DNA of 64,000 nt, taken from assembly GCF_012272825.1 (NCBI RefSeq), contig NZ_JAAWWS010000122.1:43015-107014 (forward strand). Reading direction: 5' to 3'. Positions 44,171 through 52,866 of this stretch are shown here, one piece after another. The stretch's first letter is position 1. The number at the start of each line of letters is the position of its first letter. Origin of the DNA: Wenzhouxiangella sp. XN79A. Its GTDB lineage: Bacteria; Pseudomonadota; Gammaproteobacteria; Xanthomonadales; Wenzhouxiangellaceae. The notes beneath the pieces were generated by a model, which saw nothing but the letters and a program-made list of their open reading frames with translations, searched no databases and had not been told where the DNA came from. Both the position numbers and the translations under genes were made by a program.

Positions 44171-44761
44171 TCAGTCGCCGGCGTCGAGAACGACTTCGAC
44201 GGTGAACGCGCCGCGCAGATCGCCCGGGGCGAACCCGGTCGCCGCGTCGGCGGGATAGGCCGCCTCGATCGCTTCGGCCAGTTCGGGCGCCAGGGTCTCG
44301 CCGTGACAGGTCACGCACAGCGGTTGGGTCGGAATGGCCTTCATCCAGCGACCGGTCGCACGACCGTCGAGGTCGGTTTCGATCCAGGTTTCCAGCTCGG
44401 CCGGGCTCGCCCCGGCTGCGATTCGTTGCTCGAAATCCTGTAGAACCCCGGCTTCCCAGGCGTCCGGTGCATTGTCGGGGTTGCGCACACGCAGCGCCGT
44501 CCTGCCGACCCGGGCCCGCTCGCTCGAGGTCTCCTCGGCGATTTCCGGGGCCCGGATGCGGCAGGTCTCGATCCCCTGTACCGGCCCGCCTTCGGCAATC
44601 GCTGCCTGCAGCTCCTGCTGGAGCCGGCTGGCCAGGGTGCCGGCGGATGAGCGGGCCCGGTCGACCCATTCAGGTGCCGCCTCGCCGGCCGCGACCGGGA
44701 GCGCGGCGTGGCTGCAGCCCAGCACGACGGCGCCGAGTGCAATTCGCTGGACGGTATTCAT
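44171..44761 (-). CDS. Tll0287-like (DUF3365) haem-motif protein, exported
   Basis: A 196-residue protein with an N-terminal export signal (a Cys at 16 in VLGCSHA could be lipidated, although the lipobox is imperfect). The DUF3365/Tll0287-like sensor domain runs from about residue 30 to 195. CVTCHG near residue 150 is a single CxxCH c-type haem motif. Such domains bind haem and are proposed to sense redox state or small gases. Its ATG overlaps the DUF2892 stop by 4 bases. It is transcribed towards cydC; a weak hairpin (44135-44154) separates the two. Confidence 0.8.
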   Translation of the reverse strand: MNTVQRIALGAVVLGCSHAALPVAAGEAAPEWVDRARSSAGTLASRLQQELQAAIAEGGPVQGIETCRIRAPEIAEETSSERARVGRTALRVRNPDNAPDAWEAGVLQDFEQRIAAGASPAELETWIETDLDGRATGRWMKAIPTQPLCVTCHGETLAPELAEAIEAAYPADAATGFAPGDLRGAFTVEVVLDAGD

Positions 44762-44961
44762 TCGAAGGCCGCGCCCGTCGGGCGACCCAGGCGGCGAAGA
44801 AGGATCGCCAGCGGACAGAAACCGGTGAACGCGGCCTGTAGCATGTTCACGCCGACGAACGCGGTCAGGACCAGCCAGTACACGCTGTGCAGCTGCGACA
44901 GGACCAGGCTGACGAGGATCATCGTGCCGGCAAACGCGAAGACGAATCGATCGATATTCAT
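44758..44961 (-). CDS. DUF2892 (YgaP-type) small membrane protein
   Basis: A 67-residue protein with two membrane helices: MNIDRFVFAFAGTMILVSLV, then WLVLTAFVGVNMLQAAFTGFCPLAILLRRLG. This is the transmembrane module found at the C-terminus of the rhodanese YgaP and as a free protein beside sulfur-metabolism genes. Start ATG 44961. First gene of a two-gene unit with the haem-motif protein, under a strong AT-rich promoter. Confidence 0.85.
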   Translation of the reverse strand: MNIDRFVFAFAGTMILVSLVLSQLHSVYWLVLTAFVGVNMLQAAFTGFCPLAILLRRLGRPTGAAFE

Positions 44962-44980
44962 GGCAAGGTACCGTTCGGGA

Positions 44981-45019
44981 CTTGAATACAATATAAGAAA
45001 ACACTAATATATTGTCAAG
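44981..45019 (-). promoter_or_regulatory. Strong sigma-70 promoter overlapped by an inverted-repeat operator
   Basis: On the minus strand TTGACA (45018-45013), exactly 17 bases, and TATATT (44995-44990): near-perfect consensus. The half-sites ACAATATA (44988-44995) and TATATTGT (45008-45015), 12 bases apart, form an inverted repeat covering parts of both -35 and -10, with further outer pairing CTTG/CAAG. A repressor bound here would block the promoter. The block is strikingly AT-rich in this genome. It also lies upstream of the divergent MMPL gene. Confidence 0.75.
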
Positions 45020-45074
45020 CGAACGGCGGCTGAATCGTGGCCGCTCTCGGGATCCGATCTTTCGAGGAGAATTC

Positions 45075-47756
45075 ATGTCCAGACCCGCGCTGATCGACCG
45101 TCTTGCGGATCGAACCACCACTCTGGCGACCGGCCGACCGGGCGCGATCACTCTGCTGATGGTCGCCTCGCTGGTCCTGCTGGCGGCCGTGGCCGCGCTG
45201 CCCAGCATCTGGCCGCAGACCTTCTCTGCGCTGCATCCTGCCACGATCGATACGGATCCGGAAAACATGCTGGCCCACGACGAGCCGGTCCGGGTGTTCC
45301 ACGACGAGGCCAAGGACGAGTTCAACCTCTACGATCTCGTCGTCATCGGCATCGTCAACGAGAGTCATCCCGACGGCGTGTTCAATCCCGATAGCCTGGC
45401 GCGGATCGACGCCTTGACCGAGTTCGTCCAGGGCCTGAGCGACCCGAAGGCCGAGCCGGGCGAGTACCGGGGCGTGGTGGCCGTGGACGTGATCGCGCCG
45501 GGCACGGTCGATGACATCCGCCAGGATGGTCCGGGCCAGGTCGCGTTCTCGTGGCTCATGGAGACGCCGCCGGTCACCGCGGAAGCCGCGCGTGAGATCC
45601 GCGAGCGCGCGATGCGGATCCCGATGCTGCGCGACACCATGGTGGCCGGCGATGGAAGCGCGCTGGCAATCTATGTTCCGTTGACCCACAAGGACTTTTC
45701 CTGGAACGTCCGTGAAGCGGTGCAGGAGTTCACTGCCGACTGGCCGGCCGACGACCAGGTCCACATCACCGGACTGCCGGTGGCAGAAGATACCTTCGGC
45801 GTCGAGATGTTCTACCAGATGGCCGTTTCGGCCCCGCTGGCGATGCTGGTCATCTTCATCCTGATGTGGTGGTTCTTCCGCAATCTCGTGCTGGTGATTT
45901 CGCCGATGATCGTGGCCATGGTCAGTTCGCTTTCGACCATGGCGCTGTTGATCGCGACCGGCAACACCATCCACATCATGAGCTCGATGATTCCGATCTT
46001 CGTGATGCCGATCGCCGTGCTGGATTCGGTCCATATCCTGTCGGAGGCCTTCGATACCTATCGGAAGTTCAACGACCGGCGCAAGACCATCGAGCACGTG
46101 ATGAAGAGCCTGTTCCGGCCGATGCTGTTCACGTCGTTGACGACCACCGCCGGCTTCCTGTCGCTGGCGCTGACTCCGATTCCGCCGGTGCAGGTGTTCG
46201 GCGTGTTCGTGGCCGTCGGCGTGCTGCTGGCCTGGCTGTGGTCGATCCTGTTCGTACCGGCCTTCTTCATGATGATCCCGGAAAAACGACTGGCGGCGTT
46301 CGGCCACGACGAAGGCGACGACGCCGGCAGCCGCACGCTGCTCGGCCGAACCTTGCACGCCACCGGCCGCGGAGCGATGCGCGGCCGCGTCGCGGTGCTG
46401 TTCGGCGCCGTCGCGCTGGTTTCGATCGCGGCCTTCGGCATCACCCAGATCCGGATCAACGACAATCCGATCAAGTGGTTCGATGCCGATCACCCGATCC
46501 GGGTCGCCGACCGCGTGCTCAACGCGCATTTCGCCGGTACCTACACCGCCTACCTCGAGTTGCACGACACCTCGACCGGCTCGCTCGAAACCCTGTCCGC
46601 CGAGGTGGCGAGCGCGCTCGGTGACGAGGCCGAGGCGCTGGCCGATCGCGGGCTCGCCGAGCGCGCCGCGATCTTCGAACAGGCGGCCGAGCGGGCCGGC
46701 TCGGTCGATGCCGACGATGCCGCGACCTACTTCAGCGAATTGCAGGACGCGATCCAGTCGAGTGCCGATGCCAGCGACGATCCGTTCACCTGGGACGATG
46801 CGTGGTTGGTGGTCGATGCACAGCGCAGCCGACTGGAAACCTTCAAGCAGCCCGAGATCCTGGAGTGGATGATCGAGCTGCAGAACGGCCTGCTCGAAGA
46901 CCCGCGGGTCGGCAAGGTCAACGGCCTGCCGGACATCGTGCGGGTGGTCCATCGCGAGCTGCTCGGCGGTGGCGAGGACGAGTTCAGGATTCCGGATCGC
47001 GCCGCGACCGTGGCCCAGACCTTGATGACCTATCAGAACAGCCACCGGCCGCAGGATCTGTGGCGCTTCGTCACGCCCGACTACCGAAAGACCAGCCTGT
47101 GGATCCAGATGACCAGCGGCGACAACCAGGACATGGAGCAGGTGATCTCGACGCTCGATGCCTTCCTGGCCGAGAACCCGCCGCCGGTGGGAATCGAGGC
47201 CGACTGGTTCGGCCTGACCTACATCAACGTCGTCTGGCAGGAAAAGATGGTCAACGGCATGCTGTGGTCGTTCATGGGTTCGTTCCTGGTCGTGCTGACC
47301 ATGATGACGCTGCTGTTCCGCTCGTTCCTGTGGGGTCTGCTGGCGATGGTCCCGCTGACCATCACGGTGGCGCTGATCTATGGTGTGATCGGCCTGATCG
47401 GCAAGGATTACGACATGCCGGTCGCGGTATTGAGCTCGTTGAGCCTGGGCCTGGCGGTGGACTTCGCGATCCATTTCCTGACCCGCGCACGGCAGGTCTA
47501 CCGGCACAACCGCAGCTGGACCGAGACGGCCCGCGAGGTGTTCGGCGAACCGGCCCGCGCGATCAGTCGCAACGTCATCATCCTGGGCGCCGGGTTCCTG
47601 CCGCTGCTGGCCGCCCCGCTGGTGCCCTACCAGACGGTCGGGATCTTCATCGCCTCGATCATCTTCGCCGCCGGTATCATCACGCTGGTGCTGTTGCCGG
47701 CCCTGATCACCACGCTGGAAAAGCCGCTGTTCCGGCGGCTGGCCAAGGAGGCCTGA
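45075..47756 (+). CDS. MMPL/RND-family transporter
   Basis: An 893-residue protein with two six-helix halves and two large periplasmic loops. The first sterol-sensing-like half (about 255-425) includes FVMPIAVLDSVHILSEAF; the second half (about 735-885) includes LGLAVDFAIHFLTRARQVYR. MMPL proteins export lipids or hydrophobic compounds using the proton gradient. ATG 45075 follows GAGGAG. The LolA-like and barrel genes follow at 1 and 10 bases, making a three-part envelope route. Confidence 0.9.
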   Translation: MSRPALIDRLADRTTTLATGRPGAITLLMVASLVLLAAVAALPSIWPQTFSALHPATIDTDPENMLAHDEPVRVFHDEAKDEFNLYDLVVIGIVNESHPDGVFNPDSLARIDALTEFVQGLSDPKAEPGEYRGVVAVDVIAPGTVDDIRQDGPGQVAFSWLMETPPVTAEAAREIRERAMRIPMLRDTMVAGDGSALAIYVPLTHKDFSWNVREAVQEFTADWPADDQVHITGLPVAEDTFGVEMFYQMAVSAPLAMLVIFILMWWFFRNLVLVISPMIVAMVSSLSTMALLIATGNTIHIMSSMIPIFVMPIAVLDSVHILSEAFDTYRKFNDRRKTIEHVMKSLFRPMLFTSLTTTAGFLSLALTPIPPVQVFGVFVAVGVLLAWLWSILFVPAFFMMIPEKRLAAFGHDEGDDAGSRTLLGRTLHATGRGAMRGRVAVLFGAVALVSIAAFGITQIRINDNPIKWFDADHPIRVADRVLNAHFAGTYTAYLELHDTSTGSLETLSAEVASALGDEAEALADRGLAERAAIFEQAAERAGSVDADDAATYFSELQDAIQSSADASDDPFTWDDAWLVVDAQRSRLETFKQPEILEWMIELQNGLLEDPRVGKVNGLPDIVRVVHRELLGGGEDEFRIPDRAATVAQTLMTYQNSHRPQDLWRFVTPDYRKTSLWIQMTSGDNQDMEQVISTLDAFLAENPPPVGIEADWFGLTYINVVWQEKMVNGMLWSFMGSFLVVLTMMTLLFRSFLWGLLAMVPLTITVALIYGVIGLIGKDYDMPVAVLSSLSLGLAVDFAIHFLTRARQVYRHNRSWTETAREVFGEPARAISRNVIILGAGFLPLLAAPLVPYQTVGIFIASIIFAAGIITLVLLPALITTLEKPLFRRLAKEA

Positions 47757-47757
47757 C

Positions 47758-48573
47758 ATGACGCTTCGAATCCTGTTCGCACTCACGCTGCTGCTGTCGC
47801 TGGCGATCGCCGGGGCCCAGCAACCGCCGTCGGTCGACGAAATCGTCCACAACGCCAACCTGGTGGCCTACTACCAGGGCAAGGACGGCCGGGCCCAGGT
47901 CCAGATGACCATCACCGACCGGCAGGGCCGGGCGCGCGAGCGCCGCATGACCATCCTCCGGCGCGACGCTGCCGACACCGATTCGCTGGAGGACAACGCG
48001 TACTGGAGCGAGCAGAAATACTATGTCTACTTCCAGCGCCCCTCGGACCTGAACCGGACCGTGTTCATGGTCTGGAAGCAGCTCGATGCCGACGACGATC
48101 GCTGGCTGTACCTGCCGTCGCTGGACCTGGTGCGAAGGATCGCGGCAACCGACAAGCGCAACAGTTTCGTCGGCTCGGACTTCTTCTACGAAGACGTGTC
48201 GGGCCGCTCGATCGATCTCGATCGCCACGAACTGCTCGAGACCACGGACAGCTACTACGTGGTCCGTTCGACGCCGAAGGATCCGTCCGACGTCGAGTTC
48301 GCCTACTACGAGAGCTACATCCACATCGACAGCTTCATCCCGGTGCGGATCAGCTTCTACAAGGAAGGCGGCGAGAAGTACCGCGAGGCCACGGCGCTGG
48401 AGGTCGAGACCATCGACGGTTACCCGACCGTGACGCGCTCGCAGATGGAGTCGCTGGAAACCGGCTCGACCACGGTGATGGACTATCTCAGCGTCGAGTA
48501 CGACGTCGGGCTGCCGGACGATATCTTCAGCGAACGCTACCTGCGCAGCGCGCCGCGTGAGCACCTGCGCTGA
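47758..48573 (+). CDS. Outer-membrane lipoprotein-sorting (LolA-like) periplasmic protein
   Basis: A 271-residue protein with a signal peptide ending AGA20, then a LolA/LolB-like half-barrel of the PF17131 type (KYYVYFQRPSDLNRTVFMVWKQ, WLYLPSLDLVRRIAATDKRNSFVGSDFFYED). Proteins of this group are regularly encoded beside MMPL exporters and are thought to carry hydrophobic cargo across the periplasm (inference from fold). It starts one base after the MMPL stop. Confidence 0.88.
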   Translation: MTLRILFALTLLLSLAIAGAQQPPSVDEIVHNANLVAYYQGKDGRAQVQMTITDRQGRARERRMTILRRDAADTDSLEDNAYWSEQKYYVYFQRPSDLNRTVFMVWKQLDADDDRWLYLPSLDLVRRIAATDKRNSFVGSDFFYEDVSGRSIDLDRHELLETTDSYYVVRSTPKDPSDVEFAYYESYIHIDSFIPVRISFYKEGGEKYREATALEVETIDGYPTVTRSQMESLETGSTTVMDYLSVEYDVGLPDDIFSERYLRSAPREHLR

Positions 48574-48583
48574 GCCGCGATCG

Positions 48584-50155
48584 ATGACCCTCGGCAGACT
48601 CCGGAGGTGCGTGTTGCTGGCCGGCCTGCTGTCGGCCGGTCTTGCGCTGGGCGTCGAACCACCGGCCGAGCCGGACGCGGAGTCCGCCTCCCGCGATGCG
48701 CCGCCGCTGCCGGCCGGCCTGTCGCCGGAACCGGTCGAGCCCGACGAGCCACCGCTGCCGTCCGGGCTGGAGGAGCGCCGGGACGACGCCGAACGCGATT
48801 CCACGGCCCCGGCCCTGCCGGCCGGCTTGGGCGGCCCGCAGCCATCGACCGAACCACCGCCGTCCGAACCGTCGCTGCCGACCGGGCTCGGCGGCGAGCC
48901 GGCCAACGAACCGGACGCCGCGGCTGCCGCGCTCGATCGGCCGAGCTGGGCGCGCGGCTGGACCGGCTTCTGGGACCTGCGCTACGGCACGCGCCTGCGC
49001 GACGACGCCGACCAGCGCCGGACCTCGCTGCTGGAAACCCGCTTGCAGCTCTCCCGCGATCATTCCCTGGGCCAGGCGCTGCTGCGGATCACCGCCGACC
49101 TGGTCTACGACGAGGTCGCAGCGCAGCAGGGCCTGGACCTGGAGAGGGGGCAGGGCGTGCTCGACCTGCGCGAGGCCTTTGTCGGGCTGCCGATCGGCGA
49201 GCGCATGGACCTGCGGGCCGGGCGCCAGGTGCTGACCTGGGGCGTCGGCGACCTGCTGTTTCTCAACGACCTGTTTCCGAAGGACTGGAACTCCTTCTTC
49301 GTCGGCCGCGATGTCGAGTACCTCAAGGCGCCCTCGGATGCGCTCCGGGCCGCGTTCTTCCTTCCGGCATTCAACCTCGACGTCGTCTATACCCCGCGCT
49401 TCGACGCCGACCGCTTCCTCGACCCTCGGCGCCTGTCCTACTTCGATCCGCGATTCGGCGCCGTGGTGGGTGCAAGCGTACCGTTCGACCCGGTCGTGCC
49501 CGACGGCTGGTTCGACGACGACGAATGGGCGGTCCGGGTCTACCGACTGCTGGGCGGCTGGGAACTGGCCGCCTACGGCTACCGCGGTTTCTGGAAGAGC
49601 CCCGAGGGGTTCGATCCGGTTACCGGCCGGCCGCGTTTTCCGCGGCTGGACGTCTGGGGCGCCAGCGCGCGCGGCACGCTTGGCCGGGGCGTGCTGTCGA
49701 CGGAATTCGCGGCCTACGATTCGCGCGACGACGACCGGGGCCGCGATCCGTTCACGCCGAACAGCGAGCAGCGCCTGCTGATCGGCTGGGATCAGGAGCT
49801 GGTCGCGAACCTGTCGCTCGGTCTTCAGTACTACGTCGAGCGGACCGCGGATCATTCCGCGCTGCTGGCCAGCTGGCCGGACGGCGTCGGCCGACCACCG
49901 GATCGCCACCGGCAATTGCTGACCGGTCGGCTGACCTGGTTGACGCACGGCCAGAACGTGACCTGGTCGGCCTTCGTGTTCGCCTCGCCGTCGGACCGGG
50001 ATGCCTACCTCCGGGGGGCGTGGTCCTGGAAGCCGACCGATCGCTGGACGCTCTCGGCCGGGTTCAACGCCTTCGAAGGACGGAATCGCGACAGCTTCTT
50101 CGGCCAGTTCGAGACCAACTCCAACGCCTATCTCGGCGTGCGCTACGGGTTCTGA
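48584..50155 (+). CDS. Outer-membrane beta-barrel protein with proline-rich LPxGL-repeat leader
   Basis: A 523-residue protein. Signal peptide to about residue 23. A disordered acidic, proline-rich leader (about 25-120) contains LP-A/S/T-GL four times, at residues 42, 58, 78 and 98. The rest alternates amphipathic strands (LRAGRQVLTWGVGDLLFLND, ITADLVYDEV) and ends in Phe (YLGVRYGF), the signal for BAM-dependent insertion. It resembles DUF1302-type porin-like proteins found with MMPL/LolA-like pairs. ATG 48584 used; an in-frame GTG at 48557 overlaps the upstream gene. It overlaps the convergent HD-GYP gene by 13 bases. Confidence 0.82.
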   Translation: MTLGRLRRCVLLAGLLSAGLALGVEPPAEPDAESASRDAPPLPAGLSPEPVEPDEPPLPSGLEERRDDAERDSTAPALPAGLGGPQPSTEPPPSEPSLPTGLGGEPANEPDAAAAALDRPSWARGWTGFWDLRYGTRLRDDADQRRTSLLETRLQLSRDHSLGQALLRITADLVYDEVAAQQGLDLERGQGVLDLREAFVGLPIGERMDLRAGRQVLTWGVGDLLFLNDLFPKDWNSFFVGRDVEYLKAPSDALRAAFFLPAFNLDVVYTPRFDADRFLDPRRLSYFDPRFGAVVGASVPFDPVVPDGWFDDDEWAVRVYRLLGGWELAAYGYRGFWKSPEGFDPVTGRPRFPRLDVWGASARGTLGRGVLSTEFAAYDSRDDDRGRDPFTPNSEQRLLIGWDQELVANLSLGLQYYVERTADHSALLASWPDGVGRPPDRHRQLLTGRLTWLTHGQNVTWSAFVFASPSDRDAYLRGAWSWKPTDRWTLSAGFNAFEGRNRDSFFGQFETNSNAYLGVRYGF

Positions 50156-50973
50156 GCGACCTGCTCGGACCGTCCGGCGGCGCGGATCTCCGGATAGTGG
50201 TCCAGAAAGACGTCGACCAGCGCGGGGTCGAAGTGCCGCCCGGCCTGTTCGCGAATGTAGTCGAGCACCTTTTCTTCCGGCCAGGCCTGCTTGTAGACGC
50301 GGTCGTGGCTGAGCGCGTCCCAGACGTCGATGATGGCGAACAGCCGGGCATCGCGCGGAATCGCCGTGCCGGAAAGCCCGCGCGGGTAGCCGGTGCCGTC
50401 CCATTTCTCGTGGTGGCACCACGGGATATCGGTCGAGGGTTCGAGAAACTCGATCTCCGAGAGGATCCGCCGGCCGATTTCCGGATGGGTGCGCATCACG
50501 CGCCAGTCCTCGTCATCGAGTTTTCCGGGCTTGATGAGGATCTGGTCGGGAATGCCGATCTTGCCGATGTCATGAAGCAGCGCGCCGCGCCACAACCGGT
50601 CCAGTTCGCTCTCGTCGACCCCGGCGGCGCGGGCGAAGGCCACCGTCATCGCGGCGACGCGCTCGGTATGGTCGCGCGTTTCTTCGTGGCGCAGGTCCAT
50701 GACCCGGATCCAGCCGCGGATGGTCTGGTGGTAGCTCTCCCGGAGCGCCCGATGTCGTTCGTCGAGCGCCCGGAAATGCGCACGGATCAGGCCGTACAGC
50801 AGCAAGGAGGTAATCGCGATGAAGAACCAGCCCTTGAGATTCTGCGCGCGCGTGATGGCCTCGGTCGTGCCGAACATGCTTTCGATCGCACCGTCGGACA
50901 GCCAGATCCACAACCCGCCGACCGCGGCATAGATCAGGACGATCCGGAGTTCGGCGCGAGCGAGGAAACGCAT
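50143..50973 (-). CDS. HD-GYP domain cyclic-di-GMP phosphodiesterase, membrane-anchored
   Basis: A 276-residue protein: two N-terminal membrane helices (about 8-28 and 40-65), then the HD-GYP domain with LLHDIGKIGIPD, THPEIG, CHHEKWDGTGYPRGLSG and AIIDVWDAL. All metal-binding residues and the GYP triad are present, so it is probably active in hydrolysing cyclic di-GMP. No periplasmic sensor domain of any size. Start ATG 50973, with ATG 51009 as alternative. Confidence 0.88.
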   Translation of the reverse strand: MRFLARAELRIVLIYAAVGGLWIWLSDGAIESMFGTTEAITRAQNLKGWFFIAITSLLLYGLIRAHFRALDERHRALRESYHQTIRGWIRVMDLRHEETRDHTERVAAMTVAFARAAGVDESELDRLWRGALLHDIGKIGIPDQILIKPGKLDDEDWRVMRTHPEIGRRILSEIEFLEPSTDIPWCHHEKWDGTGYPRGLSGTAIPRDARLFAIIDVWDALSHDRVYKQAWPEEKVLDYIREQAGRHFDPALVDVFLDHYPEIRAAGRSEQVAQNP

Positions 50974-51139
50974 GGAGATCCGATTCCGGCCCGTCCTGCG
51001 GGCGGCCATGGTCAGGACACCACGGTACCGGCTCGGCGAACGGAGCGCAATCGTGATCGGCAACGGGCTTCGATGCGGGATTCGATGCCGGGCGGCGAGA
51101 GCGGCCGGCCGCTCGATGAACGGCAGCCGGCGACCGGGT

Positions 51140-51967
51140 TCAGCTTCGTTCGGTCTCGCCGGCCAGGCGGGCCCGGATGCCGTCGGTCAGGTGCGGCTCG
51201 ATAGCGCGGCGCATCGGCGTGATCAGCTTGAACGGGGCGGCAAGAATGTGCCCGGACTGCAGCCAGCGATCACCGCCGGCGATGTCCATCACCACACCGC
51301 CCGCTTCCTGCACCAGCAGCGCGCCGGCGGCCACGTCCCACGGTTTCAGGGCCAGTTCCCAGTACCCGTCGAGGCGTCCGCAGGCCACGTAGGCCAGGTC
51401 CAGCGATGCCGCGCCGGCCCGCCGGACGTCCTCGGCCTGCTCGAACAGGGCGTCGAACATGGCCGAGTAGGCCGGCATCAGGCGGCGCTGCCGGAACGGG
51501 AACGCGGCGCCGAGAATCGCACCGGACAGCTGGGCCCGGCCGGAGACCCGGATCCGCCGGTTGTTCAGGGTCGCGCCCTGACCCCGACTGGCGGCAAACA
51601 GCTCGTCGCGCGTCGGATCGTAGACCACGCCGTGCTCGACCCGCCCCTTGACGACCAGCGCGATCGAGATCGCGTAGTGAGGAATGCCGCGCAGATAGTT
51701 GCTTGTGCCGTCGATCGGATCGATCAGCCAGACATGGTCACTGTCGCCGCTCCTGCCGTCCTCTTCCCCGACGATCGCATGATCGCCGTAACGACGCTGC
51801 AGCTCGTTGCGGATCGTGGCCTCGCAGGCCCGGTCGATTTCGCTGGCATAGTCACCGCGCGCCTTGCGCTCGACCGGGATCGAGTCGACCCGGTCGCGGT
51901 ACTTCATCAGCAGGTCGCCGGCCTTGTGGGCGGCTTCGATCGCGGTATTCAGGAACGGATGCGTCAA
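51140..51967 (-). CDS. suhB: Inositol-1-monophosphatase family protein (SuhB-like), TTG start
   Basis: A 275-residue magnesium-dependent phosphatase: GEEDG, DPIDGTSNYLRGIPHYAISI and KPWDVAAGALLVQEAGG are the three metal-binding motifs. SuhB also acts in rRNA antitermination. The homologous N-terminus (THPFLNTAIEAAHKAGD) fits a TTG start at 51967; no ATG is available at this point in the frame. It is divergent from trmJ. Confidence 0.9.
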   Translation of the reverse strand: MTHPFLNTAIEAAHKAGDLLMKYRDRVDSIPVERKARGDYASEIDRACEATIRNELQRRYGDHAIVGEEDGRSGDSDHVWLIDPIDGTSNYLRGIPHYAISIALVVKGRVEHGVVYDPTRDELFAASRGQGATLNNRRIRVSGRAQLSGAILGAAFPFRQRRLMPAYSAMFDALFEQAEDVRRAGAASLDLAYVACGRLDGYWELALKPWDVAAGALLVQEAGGVVMDIAGGDRWLQSGHILAAPFKLITPMRRAIEPHLTDGIRARLAGETERS

Positions 51968-52080
51968 CGGATTCGTTTCTCTGCGAAAGCAAGCCTGCAA
52001 GCATACCAGAAGGCAGCGTTTCGGCGATCCGGCGCCGGGTCGGCGCGGGTCGATCCTGCACCGACATCGGCCCGTCCGAG

Positions 52081-52086
52081 TACACT
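52081..52086 (+). promoter_or_regulatory. Possible -10 of trmJ
   Basis: TACACT, 28 bases before the trmJ start codon, in the suhB-trmJ divergent region. No good -35. Confidence 0.3.
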
Positions 52087-52113
52087 GGTCCGGAGCTTTC
52101 CCGGACTCCGCAC

Positions 52114-52866
52114 ATGGACGGTCCAGCCCCGATCCGTTTCGTCCTCGATCACCCCTCCCACCCCGGCAACATCGGTGCCGCGGCACGGGCGATGAAGGTG
52201 ATGGGGCTGTCCGATCTTCACCTGGTCGCGCCCGCGCAGTTTCCCAGTGCCGAAGCCACCGCGCGGGCGTCCAGCGCCGACGACGTCCTGCACCGAGCGT
52301 CCGTTCACGCTGCACTGGACGATGCGCTGGCCGGATGCGTCTGGGTGATCGGAACCAGCCACCGGGCCAAGCACGTCGAGCAGCCCTTGCTGGAACCACG
52401 CGAAGCCGCGTCCCGGGCGCTGGAGCAGCCGGGTCCGGTGGCGGTGCTGTTCGGCTGCGAGCGATCGGGGCTCGACAACGCCGCCATGGACCGATGCCAC
52501 GCGCTGGTCCAGATTCCCACCGGCCCGGACTACACGTCGTTGAACCTGGCCCAGGCGGTTCAGATTCTCGCCTACGAAGTCCACCTGGCGATGCGCGAGG
52601 GCCGGGTCGAACCCGAGCGATCGGCCCGGCCGCCGGCGACGGCCGAACGCCTGGCGGTGTTCTTCCAGCGGCTGGAGGCCACGCTGCGGGCGATCCGGTT
52701 CAGTACGCCGGGGCAGGACGAGATGCTGCATCGTCGACTTCGTCGGGTGTTCATGCGGGCGCGGCCCGATGACGATGAGCTGAACATGCTCAATGGTATG
52801 CTCTCGCGCACCCTCGCCACCGCCCGCCACCGTGACCGGAACGAACGCGACGCCGATCGAGAATGA
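52114..52866 (+). CDS. trmJ: tRNA (cytidine/uridine-2'-O-)-methyltransferase TrmJ
   Basis: A 250-residue SPOUT methyltransferase. FVLDHPSHPGNIGAAARAMKVMG is motif 1; LFGCERSGLDNAAMDRC and IPTGPDYTSLNLAQAVQILAYE are motifs 2 and 3 forming the trefoil knot. The C-terminal extension matches TrmJ. It methylates position 32 of several tRNAs. Followed by an overlapping alkyltransferase-like gene. Confidence 0.93.
   Translation: MDGPAPIRFVLDHPSHPGNIGAAARAMKVMGLSDLHLVAPAQFPSAEATARASSADDVLHRASVHAALDDALAGCVWVIGTSHRAKHVEQPLLEPREAASRALEQPGPVAVLFGCERSGLDNAAMDRCHALVQIPTGPDYTSLNLAQAVQILAYEVHLAMREGRVEPERSARPPATAERLAVFFQRLEATLRAIRFSTPGQDEMLHRRLRRVFMRARPDDDELNMLNGMLSRTLATARHRDRNERDADRE

Noticed and set aside
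45015..47858. A 947-codon open frame opposite the MMPL transporter gene
   Set aside because: Composition is typical of the antisense frame of a high-GC gene (His/Arg/Gln/Asp rich, no domain). The plus-strand protein has clear membrane helices and family motifs.
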